A DNA stretch of 64,000 bases. Origin: Semisulcospira habei. Lineage: Eukaryota > Mollusca > Gastropoda > Semisulcospiridae. Position numbers and translations under genes: made by a program. The notes under the pieces were generated by a model. The model saw nothing but the letters and a program-made list of their open reading frames with translations, did no database searches and had not been told where the DNA came from. The stretch spans positions 216,618,778 to 216,682,777 of the forward strand of contig BTPG01000004.1 of assembly GCA_036245525.1 (NCBI GenBank), given 5' to 3'. Positions 1-13,351 of the stretch are shown piece by piece (position 1 is the stretch's first letter; every line of letters starts with the position of its first letter).

Positions 1-1654
1 AGGCGTTCTTGTAAAGCGCTTCTATCATTTGGATCAGTCCCTCCTCTATGTTGAACGATCTCATGACTTGCCAGAGTCCGTCGTGCCAGACGCGATCAAA
101 TGCTTTCCTGAAATCAATGAAGTTGTGGTAGAGTTCGCGCTGATGCTGCAGATGTTTCTCGATCAGGACGCGGCAGTTGAAAATCTGCTCTACAGTGCTT
201 CTTCCAACTCTGAAGCCAGCCTGTTCTTCTGCCAGCAGTTCCTCGGCGAAAGTTTTGAGGCGGTTGAGAATGATTCTAAGCATTACTTTGCTAGGGTGAC
301 TTATCAGACTGATAGTTCTGTAGTTCTGGCACTGTGTCAGGTTTCCTTTCTTGGGGAGCGGGATCACTAGAGACTGTGTCCATTCTACTGGCCATTTCTT
401 TTGCTCCCAGATCTTTTGACAGAGTGTAGTGAGGACCTTCGTTGTTACTTCTCCTCCATGTTTCAACAGTTCAGCAGGTACGTTGTCTACACCTGGAGAC
501 TTTCCTCCCTTCAGGCCACGTACGGCTGCTTCCACCTCTTCAGCTAACACTGGCAGGTCTTCAGCCTTCCTGGCCCCAGCCTGGTTGTTTTGGAGGATGC
601 TGGTGTCTGGCTCAGCCTTGTAGTTATACAAGTCTCGGCAGTACTCAGTCCATCTGTTTAGTACAGCAGTGTTTTCCGTAAGGAGTTGGCCGCTGCTGTC
701 TTCGATGACTGTGGCTGTTCGCTGTTGAGTCTTGGTGAGGGTCCTTAGCGTTTCATAAGCCTTCTTGCTGTTGCCATTTGCCATGCCCTCTTCCACGCTA
801 CAACACTGGTCTTCAATCCAATCTTCTTTGGCTTCTTTCATCCTCTTCCTGATCTTCTTGTTGACAAGTCTGTACTTGTTTGCTGATGTGAGGTCTTGGC
901 CTCTCTTTTTCTTCCAGGCTCTCCTCTCATCACAGAGATCGAGGATGTCATCGGTGACCCAGGGCTGTTTGCGCTTCCTCTGCTTCCCCAGCACTTCTTC
1001 TGCTGTAGAAAGTAACACCTCTTTTATATTTCCAGCAAGGGTGTCTACGTCGCAGTCCAAAGTAGCCAAGGCTGCAAATCTGCCTCCCACCTGGGCTTGG
1101 AAGAGCTCTTCTACTTCCGGGTCTTTTAGCTTCTGGAGGTCGAATCTGATGCGAGGGTTCTTGCTATCTCGTTTCAATGCCAGCTTCAACTTGAGGCTAG
1201 TAAGGACGAGGTTGTGGTCGCTGCCAATATCAGCGCCAGGAAAGGACCTCGTTTGTGCTTTGTTAACGCTGGATTTGAATCGTCGAGGCAGCAAGATGAA
1301 GTCAATCTGGTTATGGACCAGGCCTCCTGGCGATTGCCATGTCACTGTTCTTGACTTCTTGTGTGGATGGAGGGTATTAGCAACGGTGAGACGGTGACTC
1401 TCTGCGAACTCTAAAAGTCGCAGGCCTCTGTCATTTGTTTCTCCAAGGCCAAACTTGCCAGCTGTTCCTGCCCATTGTTGGTAGGCGTCAGGGCCGATCT
1501 TTGCATTCCAGTCACCGAGGACAGTCAGAATGTCTTTCTTAGGTGTTTTCTTGATGATGTTGTCCAGTTGTTCGTAAATCTGCTCTAAATCAGTTGTAAT
1601 AAGGTCACTTGAGTCAACTAGCGCGCATAGATTAAGTTTGGAAGTTTCAGGTAT
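1..1654 (-). CDS. LINE endonuclease-reverse transcriptase (RTE-like), partial
   Basis: An open frame on the minus strand runs about 551 codons from a stop at 1655-1657 off the left window edge. It encodes the polyprotein of a non-LTR retrotransposon. Seen in order: the C-terminal half of an APE-type endonuclease (GDWNAKIG, then QIDFIL, then GADIGSDHN), a linker rich in K and R, and the start of the reverse transcriptase (PGVDNVPAELLK, EEQAGFRVGRS, FIDFRKAFDRVWHDGL). The catalytic FADD/YADD box would lie outside the window. The endonuclease N-terminus is absent, so the copy is 5'-truncated near 1650. No stop or frameshift was found, so it may be young. The reading resembles RTE/BovB-type elements, but the clade is an inference. 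Confidence 0.85.
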   Translation of the reverse strand, partial: MPETSKLNLCALVDSSDLITTDLEQIYEQLDNIIKKTPKKDILTVLGDWNAKIGPDAYQQWAGTAGKFGLGETNDRGLRLLEFAESHRLTVANTLHPHKKSRTVTWQSPGGLVHNQIDFILLPRRFKSSVNKAQTRSFPGADIGSDHNLVLTSLKLKLALKRDSKNPRIRFDLQKLKDPEVEELFQAQVGGRFAALATLDCDVDTLAGNIKEVLLSTAEEVLGKQRKRKQPWVTDDILDLCDERRAWKKKRGQDLTSANKYRLVNKKIRKRMKEAKEDWIEDQCCSVEEGMANGNSKKAYETLRTLTKTQQRTATVIEDSSGQLLTENTAVLNRWTEYCRDLYNYKAEPDTSILQNNQAGARKAEDLPVLAEEVEAAVRGLKGGKSPGVDNVPAELLKHGGEVTTKVLTTLCQKIWEQKKWPVEWTQSLVIPLPKKGNLTQCQNYRTISLISHPSKVMLRIILNRLKTFAEELLAEEQAGFRVGRSTVEQIFNCRVLIEKHLQHQRELYHNFIDFRKAFDRVWHDGLWQVMRSFNIEEGLIQMIEALYKNA

Positions 1655-2109
1655 TCAGTTTACACCCACGGCTAATTGACTCGTGTTTTTACGCCCAAGG
1701 TCTGCCACAGTCGCACAGTGGTCAGCTCTGCTAGGTTGGTGCCGGACAGTGTGTGAAAACCTAGATGTATAAACACGGGTGCAGAAAAAAAAATAAAACT
1801 GGAGAATTCATCCCCTTGTATTGCAGATTTTCATTGTAATACAATGAGCATTTTTTTTAATCCGGACAAAAAAAGGGTGACTGCTGTCCTTTGCCTCCAG
1901 AAGGCAGTATACAACAACTATCATTGTTTTGTCTGCGCAGGCGGATGTTTTGAATGCGAAACTGTACACATCGTGAATCACTGACATTGTTACTGCTATG
2001 CAGGAATGTAGCTTGCCTTCACTACGCCCGCGCCCCCCCCCCCCCTCCCTCCGCCTCTTTCCTTTCTCGCTCCAACCTTCCTCTCCTGGATGATTAGAAA
2101 TTAGAACCT
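1655..2109. other. no gene recognised
   Basis: Unannotated sequence between the LINE and the next repeat. It holds a short C-run (about 2033-2045) and nothing else I can name. Confidence 0.5.
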
Positions 2110-2185
2110 GTGTTAACCCTCTGGCTTCAGTAGCGCACTTTGTCGCAATGATTCCTGCAGGGATCATCGCGACAAAGAGTTAGCA
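2110..2185. mobile_element. hairpin MITE family C, truncated
   Basis: The left arm starts GTTAACCCTCTGG and leads into the family C loop, where ATGATTCCTGCAGG is flanked by paired CGACAAAG. The right arm ending in GGGTTAA is missing because the minisatellite begins here. Full copies lie at 38161-38253 and 40288-40383. Confidence 0.6.
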
Positions 2186-2680
2186 TTATATGGGACCTAC
2201 CATGATCTAAGCGGGCCTATCTTGGTATTATGTGTGCCCTACCATACACCAAATGGGCCTATCTTGGTATGCCATGCTTCATTGGGCCTATCCTGACATA
2301 TAGGGCCTATGTGAACCAAATAGGCCTACCTTAGCATTATATGGGGCCTAACATGCTCCAATTCGAGTGGGTCTATCCTTGGGATTGTCAGTGTAGAGCC
2401 TACCATGTTTCCATTATGACCTATCTTACCATTTTGTGGGGCCTACCATGCACCAAGTGGGCCTACCGCGGCTTTGTGTAGGGCCTACCATGCGAGGCTC
2501 CATTTGGGCCTAACCACACATTATGTGCTCCACGTGAGTCTACCTTGGCATTGTGGGGTCTACCATACTCCATTTGGGGCTGTCCTGGCATCATCTGGTG
2601 CTTGTTATACACCCAATGGGCCTATCCTGACATCACGTGGGACACATCATGCGCCACTTGGAGCATGGTAAACACCACAT
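2186..2680. repeat. degenerate minisatellite, unit about 45-50 bp
   Basis: Around ten imperfect units, each carrying GGGCCTACCATG followed by CCAAATGGGCCTATC and TTGGCATTATGTG. Units differ by many substitutions and small indels, so the array is old. It is simple tandem sequence, not coding. Confidence 0.75.
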
Positions 2681-2892
2681 AGTACCAAGCCAGTAGCAAA
2701 ACGTCTTAGGGCCGTCGTGGACTCGAGGACCTTTGCTCACTGGGAGGCCCATATATTTTTTGGGCTGGTTGGGTTGAGCACTCTGTCCGCTCATGGGAGT
2801 CGTGTCTCGTCTTTCCAGAGACGCTTGGAGCGTGGTAGGCCTCACGTGATCCTAAGATTGGTCCGCTTGCTCTCCTGTTATGTCGCTTCTTT

Positions 2893-2898
<6 letters not shown>

Positions 2899-2973
<75 letters not shown>
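2899..2973 (+). repeat. (CT)n microsatellite without a LINE
   Basis: About 37 CT units. Unlike most other CT tracts here it has no LINE tail before it and no LINE fragment after it, so it may be an empty example of the target used by the LINE chains. Confidence 0.9.
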
Positions 2974-2977
<4 letters not shown>

Positions 2978-3528
2978 TGAATTAAGTCACGTGTCTTGTT
3001 TTCCAAGACGCCATAAAACTGAAACACGACGCTGTCCATGTAACTGACAACGGTATGGATGCGCCGGTACTTTTTTAGTCTGTGCCCCCACCTTTTACAA
3101 CGGCAAACGTTTGGACACATGAAGCCAATTTTCACGCATGCCGTTGCGAAATGTTAACCCTTTGGTGTCGGTTTCGGTTTTTGGCGCGATGATGCCTAGG
3201 ATTTAAGAAAAAACACGCCACCAACACGCAAATGAGGATGCGACCGTTTGCACAGACTGATGCAACCTTCTCATAATACATACATGTACCTATACTGCGA
3301 GTGCTAAGTTTTCCGAAATAATTGTCTGCTCGAAGAGTGGAAATATCAAAAGACGGACCCTCTGGACTCAGTTTATGGTCCTCTTCCTCCCCCCCCCCCT
3401 CCCCCCTCCACCGCCCCTTCTGCGCTCACGCCACCCCCCTCTCCCCACCCCCCACCCCCACCCTCACCCCTCAACCCTGCACACGGCTACAGTTTTTGTT
3501 TTTATAGCCCCGGATCCGTACAACACGA
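2974..3528. other. no gene; remnant hairpin and C-rich tract
   Basis: Contains a decayed left arm of family C (3154-3200, GTTAACCCTTTGGTGTCGGT) and a C-rich tract at 3387-3476. No coding signal seen. Confidence 0.5.
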
Positions 3529-3715
3529 TATGGCTTGACCATGATAATTCAAGGATAGTGCCAGATTAGCTTGGCGCCTTCAGGCGCCAAGCTAATCTTG
3601 CACAACCCTTGAATTATCAGCATGGTCAAGCCATCTCCTGCAACTGGTACTATAGTCGTTGGGCAGCACCTCCCAAATTTGAGACATGGGACCTTGGGGC
3701 TGAAAGGGTTAACGT
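3529..3715. mobile_element. hairpin MITE family A (3.5 kb copy)
   Basis: A near-perfect palindrome with arms of about 50 bp at 3529-3633. The arm reads ATGGCTTGACCATGATAATT followed by CAAGGATAGTGCCAGATTAG and CTTGGCGCC, and the loop is 4 bp. A characteristic right shoulder follows (CTCCTGCAACTGGTAC ... TGGGACCTTGGGGCTGAAAG) and ends in GGGTTAA. Family A occurs about 20 times in the window. TTAA ends with CCC just inside suggest a piggyBac-type non-autonomous element (inference). Confidence 0.8.
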
Positions 3716-4113
3716 CATTCTATCATAATCCGATTTACCTCCGGACTTCATCGGACTGAGGTCGGCAGCAGTGGGCCCGCGTACGACCTGCCTGGGCCCA
3801 CCGCTACCGAACGGATTGGCCTACGCGCACTACAAACGTAGTCACGCTCGACTGCGCGGTGGGACGTTTGCGGAGTATCTCTGTCGTGACACGCGGCGTT
3901 ACGCTGTACTTGTGACAGTTTCGTCTGTCGCACTCGCAGCCGGCACTCGGTTAGTGTGTCAGTTTTATTACGAATGACGAACCGGCATAGCTTTAGTCGG
4001 ACTTGCTGGTAGCACAGGCGTTGTTTGTGAGGGACGTGTTTGTTGGAGTACACGTGTTCGCGGCGGGAGTCTTTCAGCGTAAGTACACTATACAGGAATG
4101 CATCTATGAGTTA
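3716..4113. other. no gene recognised
   Basis: GC-rich stretch with a fragment resembling palindrome family D (GTGGGCCCGCGTACG near 3771). No gene seen. Confidence 0.4.
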
Positions 4114-4201
4114 CTAATTAACCCTTGGACTCCCAGAACTAAATGACTTCCATTCTATAGAATGGAAGTCATTTGGTTCTGGGAGTCCAAGGGTTAATTA
4201 G
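4114..4201. mobile_element. 88-bp near-perfect palindrome with TTAA ends
   Basis: CTAATTAACCCTTGGACTCC at the left is mirrored by GGAGTCCAAGGGTTAATTAG at the right. The centre CTATAG is flanked by CCATT/AATGG, with a single unpaired position in the arms. It is a hairpin MITE of the same TTAACCC class as families A-C but with different arm sequence. Confidence 0.85.
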
Positions 4202-4660
4202 TATGTATCAGCAAAAGGCGGCGGGCGCGATTACCTGTTGTTCATTGGAACAATCTTTGTGTGGTTCTGAGTGGTACTTGGTTTGATAAATACAACCTGA
4301 CTGTGCAGCCTCAGACTGGACTGGGCGGTTCCGCGTCAGATTTGTTTCTTTCAGCCATTAACCCTTTCACAGCCATTGGACGCAGACTGTGTTGACTGAG
4401 AAATCATTTTGTAAAATCGACCTACTCCAGGCAGTTACGGATTAACAGATCGCTATAATTATCGCCTTTAGACGTGTTCTTTGTGTGTCCTACAATAATG
4501 CGGCACAAAAGGCTAACCTAAGTTACCAAGTGTGGATGTACGCAGGAGACTGCCTTCAGTTAGTACTAGTTCAACGGCAGTGGGAAACCTCTGGTACGTG
4601 TGCCTACTTAGTACTCGCGTGGATTGTGGAAAGAAGGGTAGGAAAGTCTTAGCTAAGGTT
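4202..4660. other. no gene recognised
   Basis: Low-complexity-free sequence with one TTAACCCTTTCACAG shoulder near 4367, probably the end of a decayed MITE. No gene seen. Confidence 0.4.
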
Positions 4661-4672
4661 AACCCGTTGTAT

Positions 4673-4988
4673 ACTGAGTCCGAAATAGCTCAGGCGGTTT
4701 TTGCGTCGGAGCAGGGGAGCGAAGGGAATCGCCGGTTCGTGGGTTCGAATCCCCGTCCCGGCCCCGTTAGCTGGACTCGCAGTCCAGGGGGAAAAGACTG
4801 GGCTTGTTCCATAAGCATGTCCGTTAAAAGGTCCTGGTAAATCAAAGTGGCACAGTTGGAGTGCGCCTGAGTTGATCAGTGCTCAGGTCGTACTCCATAG
4901 GCAATAGATTTCCCTGTCCCCCATAACCCGCCCGTCAGGGCCGTCCATTATCACTTCGGTGCCGTGGACGTTAAACCCCGAACTAACC
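4673..4988 (+). mobile_element. tRNA-derived SINE, family 1
   Basis: A 316-bp SINE flanked by a perfect 12-bp target duplication AACCCGTTGTAT (4661-4672 and 4989-5000). The head has a pol III A box (TAGCTCAGGCGG) and B box (GGTTCGAATCC). The body contains ACTCGCAGTCCAGGGGG and TCAAAGTGGCACAGTTGG. The 3' end reads TGGACGTTAAACCCCGAACT. Other copies lie at 37113-37423 (-), 44565-44795 (-) and 59816-60129 (+). It is not a functional tRNA gene: the head does not fold into a clean cloverleaf and the SINE body follows. Confidence 0.92.
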
Positions 4989-5156
4989 AACCCGTTGTAT
5001 CGACGAATTTGAGCAGTCGGCAAAGCCCGCCATGGCGCAGGTCGCTTTAAGCCGTTCAATGTCTGCTGACACATACTGTTTCTGCCGTCGTCGTTAATTC
5101 AAGACTAAACAAAAACCAACAGATGTCTCAGGAACATGGATTCAAAGTGGTGTCAA

Positions 5157-5221
5157 CAAGAGGCATAGATCCTCATGAGCCCCCGCAGTTGCGGGGGCTC
5201 ATGAGGATCTTATACCTCTTG
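5157..5221. mobile_element. hairpin MITE family B (5.2 kb copy)
   Basis: Palindrome with arms CAAGAGGCATAGATCCTCAT and GAGCCCCCGC around a very short loop. Eight copies of family B occur in the window. The flanks carry the TTAA-type shoulders of the other hairpin families. Confidence 0.8.
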
Positions 5222-5257
5222 CAGTTGGGTGATGTTCAGTTTTTCTCGGCACTGAAC

Positions 5258-5400
5258 GGGTTAACCCGTATGATACTGAGGCTAACAGCTTCCAATTTGT
5301 GCACTGCCAGCTACATTATAGTACTTACAGATAAGGATACAGACCAATGGCTTTAGTTCAAGGGTGGTGCCAGAATAGCTTGGCGCCTAGAGGCGCCAAG
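5258..5400. mobile_element. hairpin MITE family A, right part lost
   Basis: Starts with GGGTTAACCCGTATGATACT, then the left arm (CAAGGGTGGTGCCAGAATAG, CTTGGCGCC) and loop. It breaks off after GGCGCCAAG, where unrelated sequence begins. Confidence 0.65.
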
Positions 5401-5618
5401 TGTACGACACTTCCGCAGGTATTGATGCCGGGCGCCGGCCTTGAATGAGTTAACAGGTAAGCTTGGAGCACTGCTGTCAGGGTCGAAATACGTACATTTT
5501 GCTGCATGTGCTGATATTCCGGTGCTGTGTTTTTTTTTCTGATGACATTTGCAAGTGAAATTTATCTGAGGTTAAATGACAGCCCAAGAGTAAATACATC
5601 CGAAGAGTTAAAAATGTG

Positions 5619-5835
5619 TTAACCCATATCATACTGAGTCTAAAAGATCCAAATTTGTACACTGCCATATGCAATCTACATTACAGTACCTACAGATAAG
5701 GACATAGACCAATGGCTTTAGTTCAAGGGTGGTGCCAGAATAGCTTGGCGCCCCTATTCTGGCACTACCCTTGGACTATTTTAGTCAAACGTATTTCACA
5801 TACTGGTGTATTCCGAATGATAAGAGTTAATTAAC
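5619..5835. mobile_element. hairpin MITE family A, shortened stem
   Basis: TTAACCCATATCATACTGAG at the left and AATGATAAGAGTTAATTAA at the right bound a family A hairpin (about 5718-5785) of the GCCAGAATAG subfamily. Part of the stem next to the loop is deleted. Confidence 0.7.
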
Positions 5836-5867
5836 ACATTGATCTCTAAAGTCATTCAGAGGAACGA

Positions 5868-6118
5868 TCTGTCATGATAGTTCTAGGGTGGTGCCAGAAG
5901 CGTTCGGCGTCTCTACGCGCTACAAAAAGATATGGATCGACCATGCTAGTTCAAGAGGTTAGATTGTCCATGGATAGTTCAAGGGTAGTGCCAGAATAGT
6001 TTGGTGTCCGAGTCTACGCGCTACAAGGTATGGATCGAGCTTGATAGTTCCAGTGGATACTTTTACAATGATAGTTCCAGGGTGGTGCCAGAATAGCTCA
6101 GCGTCGACCTCGTCACGC
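5868..6118. repeat. broken family A arms
   Basis: Three partial arms follow each other: AGGGTGGTGCCAGAAGCGTT, AGGGTAGTGCCAGAATAGTT and AGGGTGGTGCCAGAATAGCT. None has its mate. This looks like a graveyard of nested or recombined MITEs. Confidence 0.55.
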
Positions 6119-6131
6119 TTGTACAACAAGA

Positions 6132-6503
6132 GTGAGTTGTACGTTGCTTAACGTCCCGACATCAACAAGACTTTCTCAGGACGTGACTGCGCTGCTTGTG
6201 AAAAAAAAAAAAAAAAAAAAACTAAACAGAATATTGAATGTATGTCGCCAGCCGGTCTAATACCCTAAATAAGCCTAAGACCATTTAGCAACACACATCC
6301 AATATCAAGAGCGACAGACAGCGCAGACAGGAAGAGTTTTTAAAAAAAGGCAAATACAGGTGAATGGACCAAGGGTAGACAGAAACACGTGCCCCAGAAT
6401 AGAGGGGAAAACTGACCCACCCTTTGGGGCTGACCAGGGTGACCCTGGGAACTAAAAAGTAGTTAGCCCCACCCACGTCCCCCAAGGCAGACCCGTGTGG
6501 GGA
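6132..6503 (-). mobile_element. SINE-like element, family 3
   Basis: A 372-bp insertion flanked by the perfect 13-bp duplication TTGTACAACAAGA (6119-6131 and 6504-6516). In sense orientation it starts CCCCACACGGGTCTGCC, continues through GGGTCACCCTGGTCAGCCCC, and ends GTCGGGACGTTAAGCAACG. Copies with their own duplications lie at 11689-12074 and 19771-20136. I see no clear pol III A/B boxes and no coding capacity, so it is a SINE by behaviour (short, target duplications, shared ends) rather than by proven promoter. Confidence 0.88.
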
Positions 6504-6516
6504 TTGTACAACAAGA

Positions 6517-6645
6517 TGGGGATCGATCATGATAGTTCAAGGGGGTGGATTGTCTATGGGTAGTTCAAGAGTGGTGCCAGAATAGCTCGGCGCCTCTAGG
6601 TGCCAAGCTATTCTGGCACCACTCTTTAACTATCATGGTCTATTT
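6517..6645. mobile_element. hairpin MITE family A (6.5 kb copy)
   Basis: Hairpin of the GCCAGAATAG subfamily, with arms meeting at GGCGCCTCTAGGTGCC. The left arm holds an extra partial arm copy (AGTTCAAGGGGGTGGATTGT). Confidence 0.65.
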
Positions 6646-6687
6646 ATATACTTTGTCTTTTAAGGACACTTTTCTTGCAACAGATAA

Positions 6688-6855
6688 AAAACGTTAAACG
6701 TTTATGGCTTAACGTTCGTCCACCACGAAAGTGATTTCAAAGATGGGGCACCGAAAAGAGTCTGAACAAGTTTTGACCCCAGCTGGGTTCGAACCCTCGA
6801 CCTTTAGAACTGACTATAGTCGAACGCTCTACCACCTGATCTACTCAGTTCCCCT
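6688..6855 (-). mobile_element. tRNA-derived SINE, family 2
   Basis: On the minus strand the head reads AGATCAGGTGGTAGAGCG (A-box like) and GAGGGTTCGAACCC (B box). It is followed by AACTTGTTCAGACTC, TGAAATCACTTTCGTGGTGG and ACGTTAAGCCATAAACGT. A better bounded copy is at 34965-35115. Target duplication here is weak (AACAGAT). Confidence 0.75.
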
Positions 6856-7065
6856 ACTCTAAACAGATCTGGCTTAACTATTCGACAATAGTGCTCTTCT
6901 TCTCTTGCGCGGCTTACTCTTTGAGGTCACCATTACGATTGATTTGCTCTTGTAAACCGACACTCGCTCTTCAGCTCTGGCGTTTTGCCTTTTTACTAAC
7001 ATATTGATCAATTCAGCCAGTCGTGACGCTTGCTCTCTTGTCAAATGTATGGAGGAACAAAAGAG

Positions 7066-7535
7066 ACAAAAGGGTATAGTTTGGAGTCATATATCTAAAC
7101 CGCAATGCAGAGGTCACGGGAAATGCATCGACCTTAATAACTCAAGGGTAGTGCCTGATTTAGCTTGGCGCCTTTCCAGGAGCCAAGCTAATCAGGCATT
7201 CCCCTTGAGCTATATCAAACGTTTGGATAAAGGATAAAGTTTGGTGTCATCATATCTGATCCACTATGCAGAAGTCACGGGAAATGGATCGACCATTATA
7301 GCTGAAGGGCAGTGCCTGATTTAGCTTGGCGTCTTTCCAAGCGCCAAGCTAATCAGGCACTCCCTTTTGGCAACATCACAAGTATAAATTTTGGCGTCGT
7401 CATATCAAAACCACTATGCATAAGTCTCGGGAAATGGATCGACCATGATACTTCAAGGGCAGTGCCTGATTATCTTGGCGCCTCCAGGCGCCAAGCTAAT
7501 CAGGCACCGCCCTTGAAGTATCATGGTCGATCCCC
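7066..7535. repeat. three tandem family A hairpins, unit about 155 bp
   Basis: Three consecutive units, each with a spacer (GTTTGGTGTCATCATATC, then CACTATGCAGAAGTCACGGG) and a family A hairpin of the GCCTGATTAG subfamily. Hairpin centres lie near 7167, 7335 and 7481. The tandem layout points to unequal exchange or rolling amplification rather than three independent insertions. Confidence 0.8.
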
Positions 7536-8698
<1,163 letters not shown>

Positions 8699-8718
8699 CT
8701 CTCTCTCTCTCTCTCTCT

Positions 8719-10436
<1,718 letters not shown>

Positions 10437-12848
10437 CAGCTTGGTCTAAAACAACTAGTTTCTTCCCCTACTAGAATTACTCCCACATCAGCAACACTCA
10501 TAGATCACATTTACTCTAACCGTCCCCAAAACGTATATAACGTTAGTGTTGCTGACCTCAGTATCAGTGACCACTATCCCACTGTATGTTTATGGTCATC
10601 AAAACTACCAGCGCAGCCTAAGCTTGGACACACCACCATCTCTTATCGCTCCTTTAAACACTTCTGTGAGTCGGCCTTTCTAGCTGATCTTAACCAAACA
10701 CAATTTGACATTGTACACAATGAAGACAATCCTGACACTGCTTTGGATCTCTGGTATAATCTTTTCAACAGTGTGCTTAATAAGCATGCCCCTTTACGAA
10801 AAAAGAGAGTAAAAAATCATACGTTACCGACTTGGTTAACACAAGATATTATCCAAGCGATGGAACTTCGTAATAACTTAAGAAAACAAAAACAGTTTTC
10901 TGAGTACAAGCGCCAACGAAACCGTGTCAAATCAATGGTGCGAAGGGCTAAAAAAACTCTGTTCGAACGAATGGTAAGGGAGAACAGAGAAACATCTTCT
11001 CTCTGGCGAGCGCTTAATCTTATCACCAGAGGCAACAGTAGAAGATCATCCGCTATCCCCTCTCAGCTCAACGCAGACACTTTTAACGAACACTTTCTGT
11101 CGGTTGCCCAGTCAGTAAACTCCTCATCCAAAACGTCAAGTACATATTCGTGTCCTGAGGCTCTACTTAACTTTTGTTCGCAAAGGACAGTGGATAAGTC
11201 ATCCTTTTGTATTCCCCCTTTAGCAGTGCACGAGGTTGGCAAGCTTATAAATTCACTAAAAAACAAGAAATCGTCCGGACCTGATGAGATTAGCCCCAAA
11301 ATACTTAAACTTTCCCTTCCTTACACAATTGAATCACTAACCTACATTTATAATTTGTGTATTCAACACAACACGTTTCCTACTGAGCTTAAACATGCTA
11401 AAGTAATACCCCTGCCCAAATCTAAAGATCTTACGGACGTGAATAACTACAGACCTATATCCCTTTTGTCTTCCTTGTCAAAACCACTTGAAAGACATGT
11501 TCACAAACATCTCTACCAGTACCTTGATACCTGTAATCTTCTACATACCCATCAGTCAGGCTTTAGACCAAAACATTCGTGCCATACGGCATTAACAAGA
11601 CTTGTTGACACCTGGTTAACTTCTATAAATCAATGTCAAATGATTGGGACAGTCTATCTCGATTTCAAAAAAGCCTTTGATCTTGTAGTCCCCACCCGGG
11701 TCTGCCCTGGGGGACTTGGGTGGGGTTAGGTATTTTTTAGTTCCCAGGGTCACCCTGGTCAGCCCCACAGGGTGCGTTTTTCTCTCTATTCTGGGGCATG
11801 TGTTTCTGTCTACCCTTTGTCCATTCACCTGTATTTGCCTTTTTTAAACTCTCCCTACTGTCTGCACTGCCTGTAGCTCTTGATATTGGATGTGTGTTGC
11901 TAAATGGTCTTAGCTTTATTTAGGCCCCATGTGTTAGGTTTATTTAATGTATTTGACCGGCTGGCGACATACATTCAATGTTCTGTTTATTTTTTTTTTT
12001 TTCACAAGCAGTGCAGGCACGTCCTGAGAAAGCCTTGTTGCTGTCGGGACGTTAAGCAATGTACAATCAATCAATTTGATCTTGTAGACCACAGCATCCT
12101 TTTGTCTAAACTTCAAGCATATTTATGCAATGCAGATGCCGTATCGTTTTTTAATTCCTACCTCAGCGGTAGGAGGCAAAGAGTTTTCTTAAATGGTAAC
12201 TACTCGTCCCACGGTATTGTCACGAGCGGCGTGCCTCAAGGCTCTGTCCTCGGGCCATTGCTCTTCTGTGTCTTCATAAATGATCTACCACTGCACCTGA
12301 GTAGTAACCAAACCTCGTGTGATTTGTTTGCGGATGACGCAACTCTTCATACGCCTGATCATAGTGTTAATGCGATTAATACACGTCTGCAAAAAAGCAT
12401 GCAGGAGGTTTCTCACTGGTGCGATTCTAATTCAATGGTTCTTAATCCATCTAAAACAGAATGCATGGTGATAGCCACACGTCAAAGACATCAGCTGCGC
12501 CCACTTTCTCTTGATCTAACAGTAAACGGCAAACCAGTCCAACAGGTATCTCAACACCGTCTCCTTGGGGTCACGGTAGATGATCAACTTAAGTGGAAAA
12601 CTCACATTAGCAGCGTATGTAAACGTGTCTCAAAAAAACTTTATATGCTATCAAAGTTGAAATTCATTACCGATGTAGAGACGCGTACAATTTTCTATAA
12701 CGCCCACGTAAAGTCGCACATAGACTACGCATCAACAGTGTGGGATGGTTCAAGTGAAGTGCATTTAAAGAGGCTGAATACTTTACACAGGAGGGCTGCT
12801 AAACTTATCCTACCGGATCCTCAAATAGCAACGGAAAAAAAAACTTGA
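10437..12848 (+). pseudogene. LINE D endonuclease-RT frame, broken by a SINE and a frameshift
   Basis: The frame is open from the CT boundary: end of the endonuclease (LIDHIYSNRPQNV, SISDHYPTV), basic linker, then RT (SSGPDEISPKILKLSLP, NNYRPISLLSSLSKPLERHV, HQSGFRPKHSCHTALTRLVD, DFKKAFDLV). The SINE enters exactly at FDLV and its 13-bp duplication restates those codons. The frame then resumes (FDLVDHSILLSKL, GVPQGSVLGPLLF, FADDATLH, LLGVTVDDQLKWKTHI). A run of A at 12833-12842 shifts the frame near the C-terminus, and the remainder (RPRIDIFKSSLTYSGSTLWN) ends at 13135. Apart from these lesions the protein is well preserved. Confidence 0.88.
11689..12074 (+). mobile_element. SINE-like element family 3 inserted in LINE D
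   Basis: A 386-bp insertion flanked by the perfect 13-bp duplication TTTGATCTTGTAG (11676-11688 and 12075-12087). It begins TCCCCACCCGGGTCTGCC and ends GGGACGTTAAGCAATGTAC with a short AATC tail. It postdates LINE D. Confidence 0.93.
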
Positions 12849-13320
12849 AGTTCTTGGTATGCTTCCCCTGAAGCAGCACCTTATATGTAACAAAGCCATT
12901 TTTATGTATAAGCTGTGCAAACAAAAAGGGCCCCGTTATCTTGACCCATTTTTTTCAGTAATTTCCTCCGACATCCCAGACTGGGGCGGCACTATCAGGT
13001 TCCGCGGCCTCGCATTGACATCTTTAAATCTAGCTTAACATACTCAGGTAGTACTCTCTGGAATTCGATTCCATGTAACCTTAGAAGTATGTCCCTGCCC
13101 TCCTTTAAAGACGGCCTCTTCAAATATCTAAAATAATCCAGCTTTACATGCGGAAAACTGCATGTTCTTAGAATACATATATCGGCATGTGCATTGACTC
13201 CATGTCTGACAAGTAATACCTGCCTTGATGTACTGGCACGCGTATGGCGTGCGTGTGTTTGTGCGTATGTGTGTGTGTGTATGTGTGGCTGTGTGCATTC
13301 GTGCGTATGGGTGTGTGATC

Positions 13321-13351
<31 letters not shown>

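Noticed and set aside
765..1397. Plus-strand open frame of 210 codons
   Set aside because: It is the antisense shadow of the LINE endonuclease-RT frame, which has clear family motifs on the minus strand.
4676..4763. Possible tRNA gene (A box and GGTTCGAATCC B box); same at 59816-59900, 37340-37423 and 34970-35030
   Set aside because: Each is the head of a longer dispersed SINE with target duplications, and the arms do not give a clean cloverleaf.
7066..7535. CRISPR-like array of regularly spaced palindromes
   Set aside because: Units are MITE hairpins of about 155 bp in a eukaryotic context, the spacers are alike rather than unique, and no cas genes are present.
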